Shown here piece after piece: positions 44,354 through 53,824 of a stretch of 64,000 nt of DNA. Position numbers and translations under genes: made by a program. Source of the stretch: Bacillus dicomae (lineage in GTDB: Bacteria; Bacillota; Bacilli; Bacillales; Bacillaceae_G); NCBI RefSeq assembly GCF_006494425.1, contig NZ_VHIV01000001.1, positions 310,001-374,000 of the forward strand, given 5' to 3'. Each line of letters starts with the position of its first letter. Position 1 is the first letter of the stretch. The notes beneath the pieces are model-generated. The model ran no database searches. It saw nothing but the letters and a program-made list of their open reading frames with translations, and had not been told where the DNA came from.

Positions 44354-45706
44354 TTATTCACCAATAAACATATATAAGTTATTTGGCTTTATCACTGCAT
44401 CTCCTGCATAAATAATCCATTCTGTTAAGTTATCAAAATCTAAAGGATAACTATTTCCTTCACTCATATCTGCTATAAAATATGGTTCATTAATGAGTAT
44501 TCCTTGAATAAAGTCTTCTGTAATATGCTGCATTTCAAACCACATATGTTCACTTTTTCCTTCTTCGTAGGAGACACCAAACTTAGCTAGGAAACGAAAA
44601 TCTTCATTTGATTGTTCAATATGAAAAATGTTGCTGAAATACCCGAAAGTATTCTTCGCATTGTAAGCCATACGAGCCGTTTCACTATTTGTTTTATAAA
44701 ACATGAGCCCTGTAGCTTCCTCGTGTTCTTTGAAAAAGCTTTCGATCCATTCTTCTGAAGTATCAAATTTGAACAAGAGAACAGATGGTGATTGATGGTA
44801 TTCATCTCGGTCATCCATCCCGCCTAAGAATGTGTTTTGTGCATCTATTGGTTGTAGCTTCACTTCTTCATCCTCAATTGAAGATAATTGATCCATACTC
44901 GTTTTATGCCCAATATAAGATAATCCTTTCTCCCATGGAACAGCTACTGTATGTATAGAACCTTGCTGACTATGCGCGATAACGATAGGCTCATTCATAG
45001 GGACTTGTCCATTCTCAACGGCATTATTAGCAAATGTTTGAAAGAGGTCACCAATGCCGTAGTAGGAAGAAATGCGATTTGGAATAATTAATTCTATTTC
45101 TGTTACGCCCGCTCTTAAAAGGCCATGTGTATGAAACCAATATTGCGTAGGCTCACCTTCTTTATCGTCTTCATAAACGGAATGAATAACGTATAGGTCA
45201 GGAATGTCAGGTAATAATTCATTTTCAACGTGATATTCAATATAGTTTCTAGATATCACTTTCATTGCTGCACTTGAATCGATTACAAATAATAAATCTG
45301 GAGCGAGGTTCCATAAAAAGTGTAACTGCTGGAAAAAGCAGTCCAGCACATCGCCTACAAATAGCGTACGAGTGAAAATTTCAGTGCCGAAAGCTGCATC
45401 TTCAAAAGTACGATCTACGATTGTGGAATCTTGCCTATTGTACAGTTTATATTCTTCAGGATCATCCGTTTCATCAATATGCAGTTCATACGGTATGACT
45501 TTTTCTTCGATGTGTAATTCAACAATAAGGCTTATCTCATCACTATAAACAATTTTTAACTCATCAACTTTAGTAGCGATAGTTTCTAGCCGCTGTTTTA
45601 ACTGCTCAATTGTAATTCTAGTTGGTATAACAGCAATCATATCTGAAAAATGACGTTCTAATGTTCCATTCATAGCTGCGCGGTATGTTTCTGTTTGTAC
45701 TTCCAT
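44354..45706 (-). CDS. DUF4026/DUF2314-like hypothetical protein
   Basis: A 450-residue cytoplasmic protein without membrane segments. The middle (about 120-300) contains WNLAPDLLFVIDSSAAMKVI and YWFHTHGLLRAGVTEIELII, which resembles the DUF4026 family; the last 110 residues (RFLAKFGVSYEEGKSEHMWF, IQGILINEPYF) resemble DUF2314. The HTHGLLR motif could suggest a metal site but I would not rely on it. I start at ATG 45706, with GGGAGTG upstream; the frame to 45793 covers the promoter side. Function unknown. Confidence 0.7.
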   Translation of the reverse strand: MEVQTETYRAAMNGTLERHFSDMIAVIPTRITIEQLKQRLETIATKVDELKIVYSDEISLIVELHIEEKVIPYELHIDETDDPEEYKLYNRQDSTIVDRTFEDAAFGTEIFTRTLFVGDVLDCFFQQLHFLWNLAPDLLFVIDSSAAMKVISRNYIEYHVENELLPDIPDLYVIHSVYEDDKEGEPTQYWFHTHGLLRAGVTEIELIIPNRISSYYGIGDLFQTFANNAVENGQVPMNEPIVIAHSQQGSIHTVAVPWEKGLSYIGHKTSMDQLSSIEDEEVKLQPIDAQNTFLGGMDDRDEYHQSPSVLLFKFDTSEEWIESFFKEHEEATGLMFYKTNSETARMAYNAKNTFGYFSNIFHIEQSNEDFRFLAKFGVSYEEGKSEHMWFEMQHITEDFIQGILINEPYFIADMSEGNSYPLDFDNLTEWIIYAGDAVIKPNNLYMFIGE

Positions 45707-45945
45707 CCAATCACTCCCATTCAAATGAATACATTTTACATGCCAATGAAATTTCGATATTTTCTGTTTTCTCTCTAACATTATAGAGTGCATTCGTAGA
45801 AAGTGTAAAATTATTATTTTGTATGATAGTTTGAAAACGAGTAAATTAGATTAATTTTTTGTAAAACTTGTCGAAATAGCATTCTATATAACGAATCATT
45901 TGATATGATAGACATGCTGAGAAAATATGAAATAGGGAGAGGAAA

Positions 45946-48312
45946 ATGGCTGTGAAGAAATTGTTAAGTGTCTTTTTATCATTCTTGCTATTGCTTTCAT
46001 TTACTGGAACTTTAGCGCATGCAGAAGAAACTACTTCTATGTCAGTAGAAAAAGCAATTCAAGTATTTAAGCAGCAAGGGAAAACGAAGGGGATCGTGGA
46101 AGGATATATTGTCGGATATACGCAAAGTCCTTCTAAATACACGAAAGATCCGGCTAAGTTTGACGATACAAACGTGGCAATTGCTGATTCACCAAACGAA
46201 ACGAATCCAGACAAAATCATGCCTGTTCAGTTGCCAAAAGGCGATGTGAGAGCGGCAGTGAATGTGAAAGATCATCCTGAAAATATCGGGAAGAAAGTTA
46301 GTTTAACAGGGACGCTTGAATTATATTTTAGTAGCCCAGGTTTAAAATCGGTAACAGCTCATAAGTTTCAAGGAGAAGGACAAAACCGTGTTAGTGATGT
46401 AGTAGCTTCACCTAGTGGCGGAGAAATTGCGAAAGGCACAGCTATAACGTTAACAACGAATACAGAAGGGGCAACAATCTACTATACGTTAGATGGCTCT
46501 AACCCTACAAATAAAAGTGTTCGTTATAACGGACAAATTGTAGTGGGTGAAAATAGTGTAATTAAAGCAATTGCAGAGAAAGAAGGCCTTACTTCTTCAG
46601 CAATTTCAACTTTTTCATTTGTTATCGTAAACAATGAACAGGTTCGTATTCATGATATTCAAGGGAAATCACATATTTCTCCTTACAACGGGAAGAAAGT
46701 ATACAATGTAGAAGGCGTTGTAACAGCGCTTGATAAAAATGGTTTTTATATAGAAGATAATCAGCCAGATAATGATCCAGCTACTTCAGAAGGTATGTAT
46801 GTGTACAAAAAGGATGCGAATGTAGCAGTAGGAGATCTTATTCAAGTTGATGGAGTAGTAGAAGAATATGTTGGACCTGGATATGCAGAGCGATTTGAAA
46901 CAGACTTAACGACGACGGAAATTAAAGCGAGCCGCGTTGCTGTAATCGCAAAAGATCAAGCTTTATCAGCACCGATTGTACTTGGAGAAAATGGTGTGAA
47001 AATTCCTGATCAAATTATCGATAATGATGCATTCGGTTTATTTGATCCAAACGAAGATGCAATCGATTTTTATGAAAGTATAGAAGGTATGCGCGTTACG
47101 ATGCCAACGCCAAAAATTATTGCACCTCAGAAAAACGGTAATTTATATGTGACAGTGAAAAATGGCGGAAATAAAGTAGTAACACAATATGGAACACCTT
47201 TATTAGATGAAAATCAATTAAACCCTGAGCGTCTTTCTGTAAAAGTATCTCGTGATTATGTAGCAAAAGTAGGAGATACTTTCACTGGAGATATAACGGG
47301 AGTAGTCGGATATGATTACGGTTCGTTCCGTATTTCACCAATAACGGAATTACCATCTGTAGTAGACGGCGGATTTAAGCAAATAGGAGCAAATATTCAG
47401 CCTCGTCTTGATAAGCTAACAGTTGCTACATATAACATTGAAAACTTCTCGGCGAATAAAAAAGAAACAACAGATGAAAAAGTAAAAGCGTTAGCGTATT
47501 CTATTAAATACAATTTAAAAATGCCAGATATTATCGGTGTAGAGGAAATGCAAGATAATAACGGAACGATTAATGACGGTACAACAGATGCTTCATTAAG
47601 TGCAAAACGTATCATTGATGCAGTGCTAGAAATTCGCGGTCCAAAGTATGAGTATGTGGAAATTGCTCCAAACAACAATTTAGACGGAGGAGCACCAGGA
47701 GCGAATATTCGCGTCGGTTTCTTCTACAACCCATCACGCGTGAAATTAGCAACAGTACCGAAGTTACTTGATAAAAATGTCGTTCGTATTGGAGACGAAA
47801 ATCCATTGTTTGAAAGTACACGTAAACCGCTTGCGGCAGAATTTACGTTCCAAGGACAAAACGTTGTTGTCGTTGCAAATCATTTAAACTCAAAACTAGG
47901 AGATGCAACACCATTTGGAAAAGTGCAGCCGCTCGTATTAAAGAGTGAAGAAAAACGAATTCAATTAGCGCAAGAAGTAAATCATTTCGTACAAGGTATT
48001 CAGAAAAAGAACACGAATGCGCCGGTTGTTGTGTTAGGGGATATGAACGATTTCGAGTTCGCTAAACCATTAAAAACATTAGAAGGAACAATCTTAAAAA
48101 ATATGTTAAACACAGTGCCGAAAGAAAATCGCTACACGTACATTCATGAAGGAAATGCACAAGTGTTAGATCATATTTTAGTAACAAACAATATCGCACC
48201 GCACACAATTGTAGATCCAGTACACTTAAACACAAACATTATGAAAGAACATGGACGTGTAAGTGATCACGATCCAGTACTTGCTCAAATTGATTTGAAG
48301 AAAGCTTCTTAA
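45946..48312 (+). CDS. Secreted multi-domain endonuclease/exonuclease/phosphatase-family nuclease
   Basis: A 788-residue exported protein with a signal peptide (residues 1-26, LLSVFLSFLLLLSFTGTLAH). Next is a DUF6359-like OB-fold (about 35-145), a CHB_HEX_C-type domain (TIYYTLDGSNPTNKSVRYNG, about 165-225), a second OB-fold of the YhcR type (KVYNVEGVVTALDKNGFYIE, about 240-480), and an EEP domain (about 490-785) with VATYNIENFSAN, DIIGVEEMQDNNG, VVLGDMNDFEF and GRVSDHDPVLAQ, the active-site motifs. The layout matches secreted DNases/nucleotidases such as ExeM or NucH. No sortase signal or wall anchor is seen, so release into the medium is likely. A terminator follows. Confidence 0.87.
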   Translation: MAVKKLLSVFLSFLLLLSFTGTLAHAEETTSMSVEKAIQVFKQQGKTKGIVEGYIVGYTQSPSKYTKDPAKFDDTNVAIADSPNETNPDKIMPVQLPKGDVRAAVNVKDHPENIGKKVSLTGTLELYFSSPGLKSVTAHKFQGEGQNRVSDVVASPSGGEIAKGTAITLTTNTEGATIYYTLDGSNPTNKSVRYNGQIVVGENSVIKAIAEKEGLTSSAISTFSFVIVNNEQVRIHDIQGKSHISPYNGKKVYNVEGVVTALDKNGFYIEDNQPDNDPATSEGMYVYKKDANVAVGDLIQVDGVVEEYVGPGYAERFETDLTTTEIKASRVAVIAKDQALSAPIVLGENGVKIPDQIIDNDAFGLFDPNEDAIDFYESIEGMRVTMPTPKIIAPQKNGNLYVTVKNGGNKVVTQYGTPLLDENQLNPERLSVKVSRDYVAKVGDTFTGDITGVVGYDYGSFRISPITELPSVVDGGFKQIGANIQPRLDKLTVATYNIENFSANKKETTDEKVKALAYSIKYNLKMPDIIGVEEMQDNNGTINDGTTDASLSAKRIIDAVLEIRGPKYEYVEIAPNNNLDGGAPGANIRVGFFYNPSRVKLATVPKLLDKNVVRIGDENPLFESTRKPLAAEFTFQGQNVVVVANHLNSKLGDATPFGKVQPLVLKSEEKRIQLAQEVNHFVQGIQKKNTNAPVVVLGDMNDFEFAKPLKTLEGTILKNMLNTVPKENRYTYIHEGNAQVLDHILVTNNIAPHTIVDPVHLNTNIMKEHGRVSDHDPVLAQIDLKKAS

Positions 48313-48324
48313 ATAGTTGAGAAG

Positions 48325-48357
48325 GAACGCTTAGAAATATACTGAGCGTTCTTTTTC
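48325..48357 (+). terminator. Nuclease gene terminator
   Basis: GAACGCTTAG (48325-48334) pairs with CTGAGCGTTC (48342-48351), then TTTTT. Confidence 0.85.
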
Positions 48358-48415
48358 TGTGAAAATTATGTTAAAATTATTTAAAAATTCAGCATTATTA
48401 ATGAGGAGGTTAAAG

Positions 48416-48715
48416 ATGCAAGCCTGGTTAAATGGAAAATTAATAAATCAGCTTGCAATTTTTTTTAGTACGATTGTCATGCTCCAATTTGTAGCAGATG
48501 TAACAGGACTTACTCAAAATTTAGACCTTACGTATAACTTAATACATACAGCATCGTCCTATGTAACATTTAGTTTGGCAGTTATTTTTACTTTAATAGG
48601 CGCAAAGAGAGAACGAAGTAAATATGCAATTATTTCATTATGTTTAGTTGTAGGTATTAAAGCGATTTACTTTGTAGCGGTTATTATTTTATGGGGAGTG
48701 GCAGGTACGCCGTGA
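48416..48715 (+). CDS. Small membrane protein of unknown function
   Basis: A 99-residue protein with three hydrophobic segments (about 10-30, 42-62, 75-95). The start ATG 48416 has a strong ATGAGGAGGT site; in-frame ATGs from 48359 lie in the terminator region of the previous gene. The next gene starts 15 bases after the stop, so they probably form an operon with the alpha/beta hydrolase. No family is recognised. Confidence 0.68.
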   Translation: MQAWLNGKLINQLAIFFSTIVMLQFVADVTGLTQNLDLTYNLIHTASSYVTFSLAVIFTLIGAKRERSKYAIISLCLVVGIKAIYFVAVIILWGVAGTP

Positions 48716-48730
48716 AGGGGAGGATGACAT

Positions 48731-49543
48731 ATGAGGGTAAATGGTAATAATCTTTTTGTAAAAGTATTAGGACAAGGTGAGCCTATTGTGTTTCTTCATG
48801 GAGGACCTGGAAGTGAACACCGCTTTTTTCTTCCCTATATGGCTCCACTAGCAGAAAAATTCCAACTAGTTTTTTATGATCAAACAGGTTGTGGAGAATC
48901 GGAAGAACCAAAGAATAAGCAATATTCTATGAGGGATGAGGTTGAAAACTTAGAAGCACTGCGTGTGCAATTAGGGTTTGAAAAAATAAATGTATTAGGT
49001 GAATCATGGGGATCGATGCTTGCATTATTATATGCAACTACATATCCCGAACGAGTGAATAAGTTACTTTTAACTGCTGCAATAGGAGTTAATGTAAAAG
49101 GATTGGAAAGATTTGGTGAAGAACTGCAGAAGAGGTTAACGGAAGAAGATAAAGTAATCGTTTCTGAAGTCAGCGAGAAGATTAAAATAGGAGAGGCTTC
49201 TATATACGAGATGTTACAAGTGTTAGATCCGTATTATGTATTTGCTATGGAAACTTTAACTTATAAACAGAAAACAACTTTTAGTAATGAAGTTAATACG
49301 ATACTAGGTACAGATATGGTGAAAAATTATGATGTGACTAAACATATAAAAAAGCTCTCGAAAATTCCAATATTAATTGCACAAGGAAGTCATGATATTT
49401 TAACTCTTGCTACTATAAAAGAACATTTTACAGAATACATACCTCATATAGAGTTTGTAGAGATTGCGAATTGTGGACATTGGACGGTAGTAGAGCAGCC
49501 AAAGCAAATGTGTAATATCGCATATAGTTTTTTTGAGAACTAA
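48731..49543 (+). CDS. Alpha/beta hydrolase, proline-iminopeptidase-like
   Basis: A 270-residue cytoplasmic hydrolase. The oxyanion motif HGGPGSEH (residues about 20-27), typical of proline iminopeptidases, and the nucleophile elbow GESWGS (Ser92) are present; a C-terminal ANCGHWT provides the catalytic His, and SHDILT the Asp. The GGPG motif suggests an aminopeptidase or related amide/ester hydrolase, but the substrate cannot be read from sequence. It follows the small membrane protein closely and ends at a long bidirectional terminator. Confidence 0.85.
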   Translation: MRVNGNNLFVKVLGQGEPIVFLHGGPGSEHRFFLPYMAPLAEKFQLVFYDQTGCGESEEPKNKQYSMRDEVENLEALRVQLGFEKINVLGESWGSMLALLYATTYPERVNKLLLTAAIGVNVKGLERFGEELQKRLTEEDKVIVSEVSEKIKIGEASIYEMLQVLDPYYVFAMETLTYKQKTTFSNEVNTILGTDMVKNYDVTKHIKKLSKIPILIAQGSHDILTLATIKEHFTEYIPHIEFVEIANCGHWTVVEQPKQMCNIAYSFFEN

Positions 49544-49544
49544 G

Positions 49545-49590
49545 AATAAGAGCGTAATTCCCATCTAACTTAGGGAATTACGCTCTTATT
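49545..49590. terminator. Bidirectional terminator
   Basis: AATAAGAGCGTAATTCCC (49545-49562) pairs with GGGAATTACGCTCTTATT (49573-49590), an 18-bp perfect stem between convergent genes. Confidence 0.92.
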
Positions 49591-49601
49591 CGTTCAATGA
49601 T

Positions 49602-50456
49602 TTAGTCTGAAATTACTTGAAACGCTTTTCTACACCGATCTCTTCTTTGCAACATTCTTTTATATTTTTTTCTATCCCGTTTTACGCCTTGTATATACAT
49701 AAGTAAGCTAACGAGAAGGAAGAAAGTACATTGCGTCATTAAAATGTATGGTGACATGCCTTGCAATGGTTGTTTCGGATCATATAAATGAATAGGTGCT
49801 CCGCCTATTGAAGGAAGTATTGTATTTAGCAGGACGTACGGAATGGAGGCGGCTGCGAATGGAAAGAGAATTGCCATATAGTCTTTTTGTGACCATACAG
49901 ATGCAGCAAGTCCTAAAAGGGCCATTAAACCTGCAAATAAAAAATTAATTCCGATATATACAGTAATGTAAGTGAGAGGCGCATCGAAATATAGGTTTGC
50001 GAACATTCCATCATCATTTATGATGCCTGAACCAACCGTAGGTGTTCCGTCTGGAATGGTTAATTTGCAAAATAATAACGATAAGATGAATGGAAGTGTA
50101 TAAAGAAATCCTCCGCAAAAAAATGTAACGATATATTTCGCTACTGAATAAGGAAATATAGAAATCCCCTTACTCACAAACGGTTTAAAACCATCTGACT
50201 TATCCGAATTGTAACTTGTACTAAAGGGGAAACTCGCAATAACTGGCATTAATAATAAATAAACATCCATTTCATTATCGCGAAATCCAATCCATTTTAA
50301 ATCTGTTGATATAGGACCATTTGCTGCGTCTCCTAAATAACGAATGACATAATAATAGTGATAAATGCAAATAAGAACGAATCCACTAAGCATCATAATG
50401 AAAGAAATACGACTACAAAAAGCTTGCTTTATATTTAAACGAAGTGCACGCATCAT
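49602..50456 (-). CDS. ABC-2-type membrane permease without a visible ATPase partner
   Basis: A 284-residue membrane protein with six hydrophobic segments (about 17-35, 62-80, 105-127, 155-180, 185-205, 240-262) and a basic C-terminus. The layout (one segment, a loop, then a cluster of five) is that of ABC-2 permeases. There is no ATPase gene on either side; such stand-alone permeases occur, or it may pair with a distant ATPase. I start at ATG 50456, since GTGGAGG lies upstream; the frame starts at 50474 inside that site. Confidence 0.6.
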   Translation of the reverse strand: MMRALRLNIKQAFCSRISFIMMLSGFVLICIYHYYYVIRYLGDAANGPISTDLKWIGFRDNEMDVYLLLMPVIASFPFSTSYNSDKSDGFKPFVSKGISIFPYSVAKYIVTFFCGGFLYTLPFILSLLFCKLTIPDGTPTVGSGIINDDGMFANLYFDAPLTYITVYIGINFLFAGLMALLGLAASVWSQKDYMAILFPFAAASIPYVLLNTILPSIGGAPIHLYDPKQPLQGMSPYILMTQCTFFLLVSLLMYIQGVKRDRKKYKRMLQRRDRCRKAFQVISD

Positions 50457-50614
50457 GACTGAAAAAGCCTCCACTGTTTTGATAAACTTGTCTATTTTCT
50501 ATATTACTATTAAATGTAAAGATTTTCTTGTTTTTTTATTTGATTATTTGAAAAAAGGGAAATTTGTTGTTTGTAGGTAAGGTTTAGTTGAAATTAGTTT
50601 TTTCTAAAATATGG

Positions 50615-50668
50615 TTGACAATTAAGTATTACATTTGTAATCTTAGTTATAGATTACAAATGTAATAC
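50615..50668 (+). promoter_or_regulatory. blaI-type promoter and double BlaI operator
   Basis: TTGACA (50615-50620) and TAATCT (50638-50643), 17 bases apart. GTATTACATTTGTAATCT (50626-50643) and AGATTACAAATGTAATAC (50651-50668) are a perfect 18-bp inverted repeat, and each arm is itself a TTACA-NN-TGTAA dyad of the BlaI/MecI type. The first arm overlaps the -10, so binding blocks transcription of the repressor operon. Confidence 0.85.
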
Positions 50669-50686
50669 GAGGGAGTGATATATACT

Positions 50687-51088
50687 ATGACAAATCAATT
50701 ACCTAAAATATCTGAAGCAGAATTAGAAATTATGAAAGTACTTTGGTCGAAATCTCCACAAACAGCGAATGAAATTATAGAAGAACTGGAAGATGCAATG
50801 GACTGGAAACCGAAAACAATCCGTACATTAATTAATCGGTTAGTACAAAAGGAAGCCGTTTCTTATCATCAAGATAAAGGGCGTATGTACGCTTATTATC
50901 CGTTAGTATCACAAGATAATTATTTGCAAGTGGAAACGAAATCTTTACTAAAGCGTTTTTGCGGTGCAGCGTTTAAACCATTACTTGTTAATTTCTTAAA
51001 AGAGGAGAAATTATCTTCAGAAGATATTAATGAATTAAAACGCATTTTAGATGAGAAGACAGAGGAGAACAAGAGGAAGGATCGATAA
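50687..51088 (+). CDS. BlaI/MecI-family transcriptional repressor
   Basis: A 133-residue winged-helix repressor: LPKISEAELEIMKVLWSKSP (residues 4-23) and PQTANEIIEELEDAMDWKPK TIRT, the recognition helix (LINRLVQKEAVS), are the BlaI/MecI pattern. The C-terminal tail forms the dimer region where the paired protease normally cuts. It is followed, 2 bases after its stop, by a BlaR1-like M56 protease gene. The operator in front has two BlaI dyads, so it represses its own operon. No beta-lactamase or PBP gene is adjacent, so another target or inducer is likely. Confidence 0.9.
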   Translation: MTNQLPKISEAELEIMKVLWSKSPQTANEIIEELEDAMDWKPKTIRTLINRLVQKEAVSYHQDKGRMYAYYPLVSQDNYLQVETKSLLKRFCGAAFKPLLVNFLKEEKLSSEDINELKRILDEKTEENKRKDR

Positions 51089-51090
51089 AA

Positions 51091-52989
51091 ATGATAGACA
51101 TGCTTATAAATGTATACCTTCCTCATTTTTTTGATTGGCTTATAGAAACGTCACTTATGGCTAGCATATTAGTGGGTTTTATTTTATGTATAAAAATTTT
51201 ATTTAGAAATAAATTAACACCCCGGTGGCAATATATGCTGTGGATTGTATTAATGATAAGACTTCTTTTACCATGGTCACCAGATAGCTCGTATAGCATT
51301 TATTCATTGCTTTCTTATCGTTCTAGTGTATCGGAAGTTATTCCAAAAAATATGCCTTCTACTGAGAGTATAGTGAACATAGAAAGCAACCGTAAAGTGG
51401 AATTGGAATCAAATTCTGAAACTGTGACAAAAAATAGTGAACCTGAAGTAAAAGTGGGTGCGGAACAACAGACTACATTATCTTTATATAAAATTGCTCT
51501 ATATGTTTGGCTAGCTGGGGTAATTGTATTAGTAGCCGTCACATTTATTACAAATAGACGGTTATATTCGTACATAAAGAAACAACCGGATATTACAGAT
51601 GAACAGGTCGTTACAGTGTTTAATCGCTGTAAGCAGTCTATGGAAATGAAGAAGGTAGTTTCATTACGTTTAGCAGGAAAGATTGCGAGCCCAACTGTTT
51701 TTAGTTTCTTTCGCCCGAAAGTATTACTATCAAAAAAACATATGAAAGTATTAAACGAGCAACAATTACAATATGTTTTTTACCATGAGTTAGCTCATAT
51801 TAAAAGAAATGATGTAGCTGTAAATTGGATTATGTATAGTTTAATCTTATTAAATTGGTTCAATCCGATTCTTTGGTACGCCTATTTTTGTATGCGAGAA
51901 GATCAAGAATTAGCCTGTGATGCATATGCACTTACTTTTATAGATAAAGAGGAGCAAATTGCATACGGTCACACAATTATTACCCTTTTAGAACATTATT
52001 CCTATCAAGCACCAAGTCTAGCAAGTTTAAGTAGAAATAAACGAACACTAAAAAGGAGAATCGTTATGATTAAAAAGTTTCAAAAGAAATCGTATCGTCT
52101 TTCTTTACTCGGAGTTATTGTCATAGTTGCTATAGCATCCCTCTCTTTATTCAACGCACGTGCAACGGAAGGAAAAGAAAAGCAAGAGGATAAAGTAGAG
52201 CAGTCAAAGGATGCTTTCCAAAATGCTGTAGATATGCTGTTTGGTACAGAAGAAAATGCGAAAAAAGAATATAGGTATTCAGCGAGAGTGTATGAAAATA
52301 AGACAGATTATTTATATTTAGCTGAAAAGGCTTTAACAAAAGATGAGTTCCAACAGTACATAAAATTATATAAAGAAATTATTAATATACAGAAAAAAGG
52401 TGCTCCGAGAGATTCTGACTACGAGTCAATATTTTTTAGGGAAGAACGTTTAACAGAAGCTGATCGTGAAAAATTATATGCACTTTATGATCAATCAAAA
52501 CCGTTTAATGACAAAGTGGAAGAATCTTTAAATTACACGGTAAAGGAAGCGCAGGAACATGTAGATTTTCAAATTAAGAAGCCAACTTACACAATTGAAG
52601 GCTACGATCTAAAGGATGAAAAGGTAAGTTGTTTTATTAAGAGAAGACCTGAGTTAATTATTGAATTAGAGTATACAAACGGAAAAGGAAACTATACAAC
52701 TTATCAATCACAAGTATTTGGAGAAAGTAAAGATCCGTTCCATGCTTTATTTGTTGTAGAAGAAAATATTGAACAGTACGAATTAGAAGGTAATCAAATA
52801 TTCTATGCGACTGATAACTCGGATAGGAATTTACAAGGTATGAAGATGATTGTTCCTGCAAAAGGGAAAGATAGTGCATATCAAATTGTCATTATTAATC
52901 ATAGTTTAGAGCGTCCAGGAGAAGCAGTATTTGATAAAAATGTCAATAAAGAAGAGTTAGAGAAGGTTATGCTTTCTATGTTGAAATAG
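51091..52989 (+). CDS. BlaR1/MecR1-like M56 metalloprotease sensor with atypical C-terminal domain
   Basis: A 632-residue membrane protein. Four membrane segments flank the M56 zinc-protease domain with HELAH at residues 232-236 (HELAHIKRND) and the downstream EDQELACDAYAL. A membrane segment near 335-352 leads to an extracellular region (residues about 355-632) that lacks the STxK and KTG motifs of a penicillin-binding sensor; instead it holds two poorly recognised alpha/beta parts (YRYSARVYENKTDYLYLAEK ... LIIELEYTNGKGNYTTYQSQ). Thus the signal sensed is unlikely to be a beta-lactam. It probably cleaves the upstream BlaI-type repressor when the outer domain is triggered. Start ATG 51091, 2 bases after the repressor stop. 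Confidence 0.8.
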   Translation: MIDMLINVYLPHFFDWLIETSLMASILVGFILCIKILFRNKLTPRWQYMLWIVLMIRLLLPWSPDSSYSIYSLLSYRSSVSEVIPKNMPSTESIVNIESNRKVELESNSETVTKNSEPEVKVGAEQQTTLSLYKIALYVWLAGVIVLVAVTFITNRRLYSYIKKQPDITDEQVVTVFNRCKQSMEMKKVVSLRLAGKIASPTVFSFFRPKVLLSKKHMKVLNEQQLQYVFYHELAHIKRNDVAVNWIMYSLILLNWFNPILWYAYFCMREDQELACDAYALTFIDKEEQIAYGHTIITLLEHYSYQAPSLASLSRNKRTLKRRIVMIKKFQKKSYRLSLLGVIVIVAIASLSLFNARATEGKEKQEDKVEQSKDAFQNAVDMLFGTEENAKKEYRYSARVYENKTDYLYLAEKALTKDEFQQYIKLYKEIINIQKKGAPRDSDYESIFFREERLTEADREKLYALYDQSKPFNDKVEESLNYTVKEAQEHVDFQIKKPTYTIEGYDLKDEKVSCFIKRRPELIIELEYTNGKGNYTTYQSQVFGESKDPFHALFVVEENIEQYELEGNQIFYATDNSDRNLQGMKMIVPAKGKDSAYQIVIINHSLERPGEAVFDKNVNKEELEKVMLSMLK

Positions 52990-52990
52990 T

Positions 52991-53036
52991 AAAAAGGTGT
53001 TCTAGAGATGTATATCTTAAGAACACCTTTTCCTTT
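52991..53036 (+). terminator. Terminator of the BlaI/BlaR1-like operon
   Basis: AAAAAGGTGTTCT (52991-53003) pairs with AGAACACCTTTT (53020-53031), followed by a T-rich tail. Confidence 0.85.
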
Positions 53037-53161
53037 TCTCTTTTCTTCTGATAAACTATGGACAGTATGATATAACTTGACTGGAATTTTTATACTGGAA
53101 ATAATAAAAAAGAGAACTTGTATAGAATGTAAGCGTGTGGTAATATCAAAGATGTACTGAT

Positions 53162-53184
53162 TGACTATATTATCCAATTGGTCA
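53162..53184. promoter_or_regulatory. YhgD operator 1
   Basis: TGACTATAT ... AATTGGTCA, 23 bases in total, ending 17 bases before the yhgD start. The same TGACYA-N11-TGGTCA frame recurs at 53802-53824 and 53947-53969. Confidence 0.72.
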
Positions 53185-53201
53185 TTTTTGGAGGTGACGA
53201 T

Positions 53202-53774
53202 GTGGCAATAGATCGAAAACGTTCTATTATTGAAGCTGCAACAAAGTCTTTTTCAGCGTTCGGCTATAAAGCAACAACGATGGATCAAGTAGCGAAGTTA
53301 GCGAATGTAGGAAAAGGAACGATTTATACTTTTTTCAAAAATAAAGAAGAGCTATTTGGTGAAATTATTTCTAATTTAATTACAGAAATGAAGCAAGTTG
53401 CAGAAAATGCAATTCGTTCAGATGTTTCATTTTTTGAAAATGTACATAGAGCATTATATAGCATATTAGAATTCAGAAAAGAACATCAGCTCATGATTAA
53501 GTTAATTCAAGAAGAGCGCGATATGGGAACGAAAGAAGTACAAGAAGTGATGCAACAAGTAGATGTAGAAATTGTTTCTTTCATTCAATCGTATTTAAAG
53601 ATTGCGATTGAAAAAGGTGAAATTAGCAAATGTGATCCAGAAATTACAGCATTTATTATGCTTCGTTTATACGTATCGCTTATTTTTGATTGGGAAAAAA
53701 ATCATGAACCGCTAGAAAAAGAAAAAATTGCAGAATTATTTGAACTTTATTTATTAAGAGGATTGTCAAACTAA
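53202..53774 (+). CDS. yhgD: TetR-family regulator YhgD
   Basis: A 190-residue TetR protein; the HTH reads ATTMDQVAKLANVGKGTIYT followed by FFKNKEELF (residues about 25-53). GTG 53202 is chosen because GGAGGTGAC (53190-53198) precedes it. Operator-like dyads flank the gene on both sides, and yhgE follows, as in B. subtilis. It most likely represses itself and yhgE. The C-terminal part is the usual helical effector domain; the ligand is unknown. Confidence 0.88.
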   Translation: MAIDRKRSIIEAATKSFSAFGYKATTMDQVAKLANVGKGTIYTFFKNKEELFGEIISNLITEMKQVAENAIRSDVSFFENVHRALYSILEFRKEHQLMIKLIQEERDMGTKEVQEVMQQVDVEIVSFIQSYLKIAIEKGEISKCDPEITAFIMLRLYVSLIFDWEKNHEPLEKEKIAELFELYLLRGLSN

Positions 53775-53801
53775 GATAATCCTTTTATTATTATAAAAAA
53801 G

Positions 53802-53824
53802 TGACCAATTGAGCAAAGTGGTCA
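53802..53824. promoter_or_regulatory. YhgD operator 2
   Basis: TGACCAATT ... AGTGGTCA, 23 bases, inverted repeat of TGACCA/TGGTCA in the yhgD-yhgE gap. Confidence 0.72.

Noticed and set aside
50687-52989. Beta-lactam resistance locus
   Set aside because: There is no beta-lactamase or resistance PBP next to it, and the sensor domain lacks penicillin-binding motifs.
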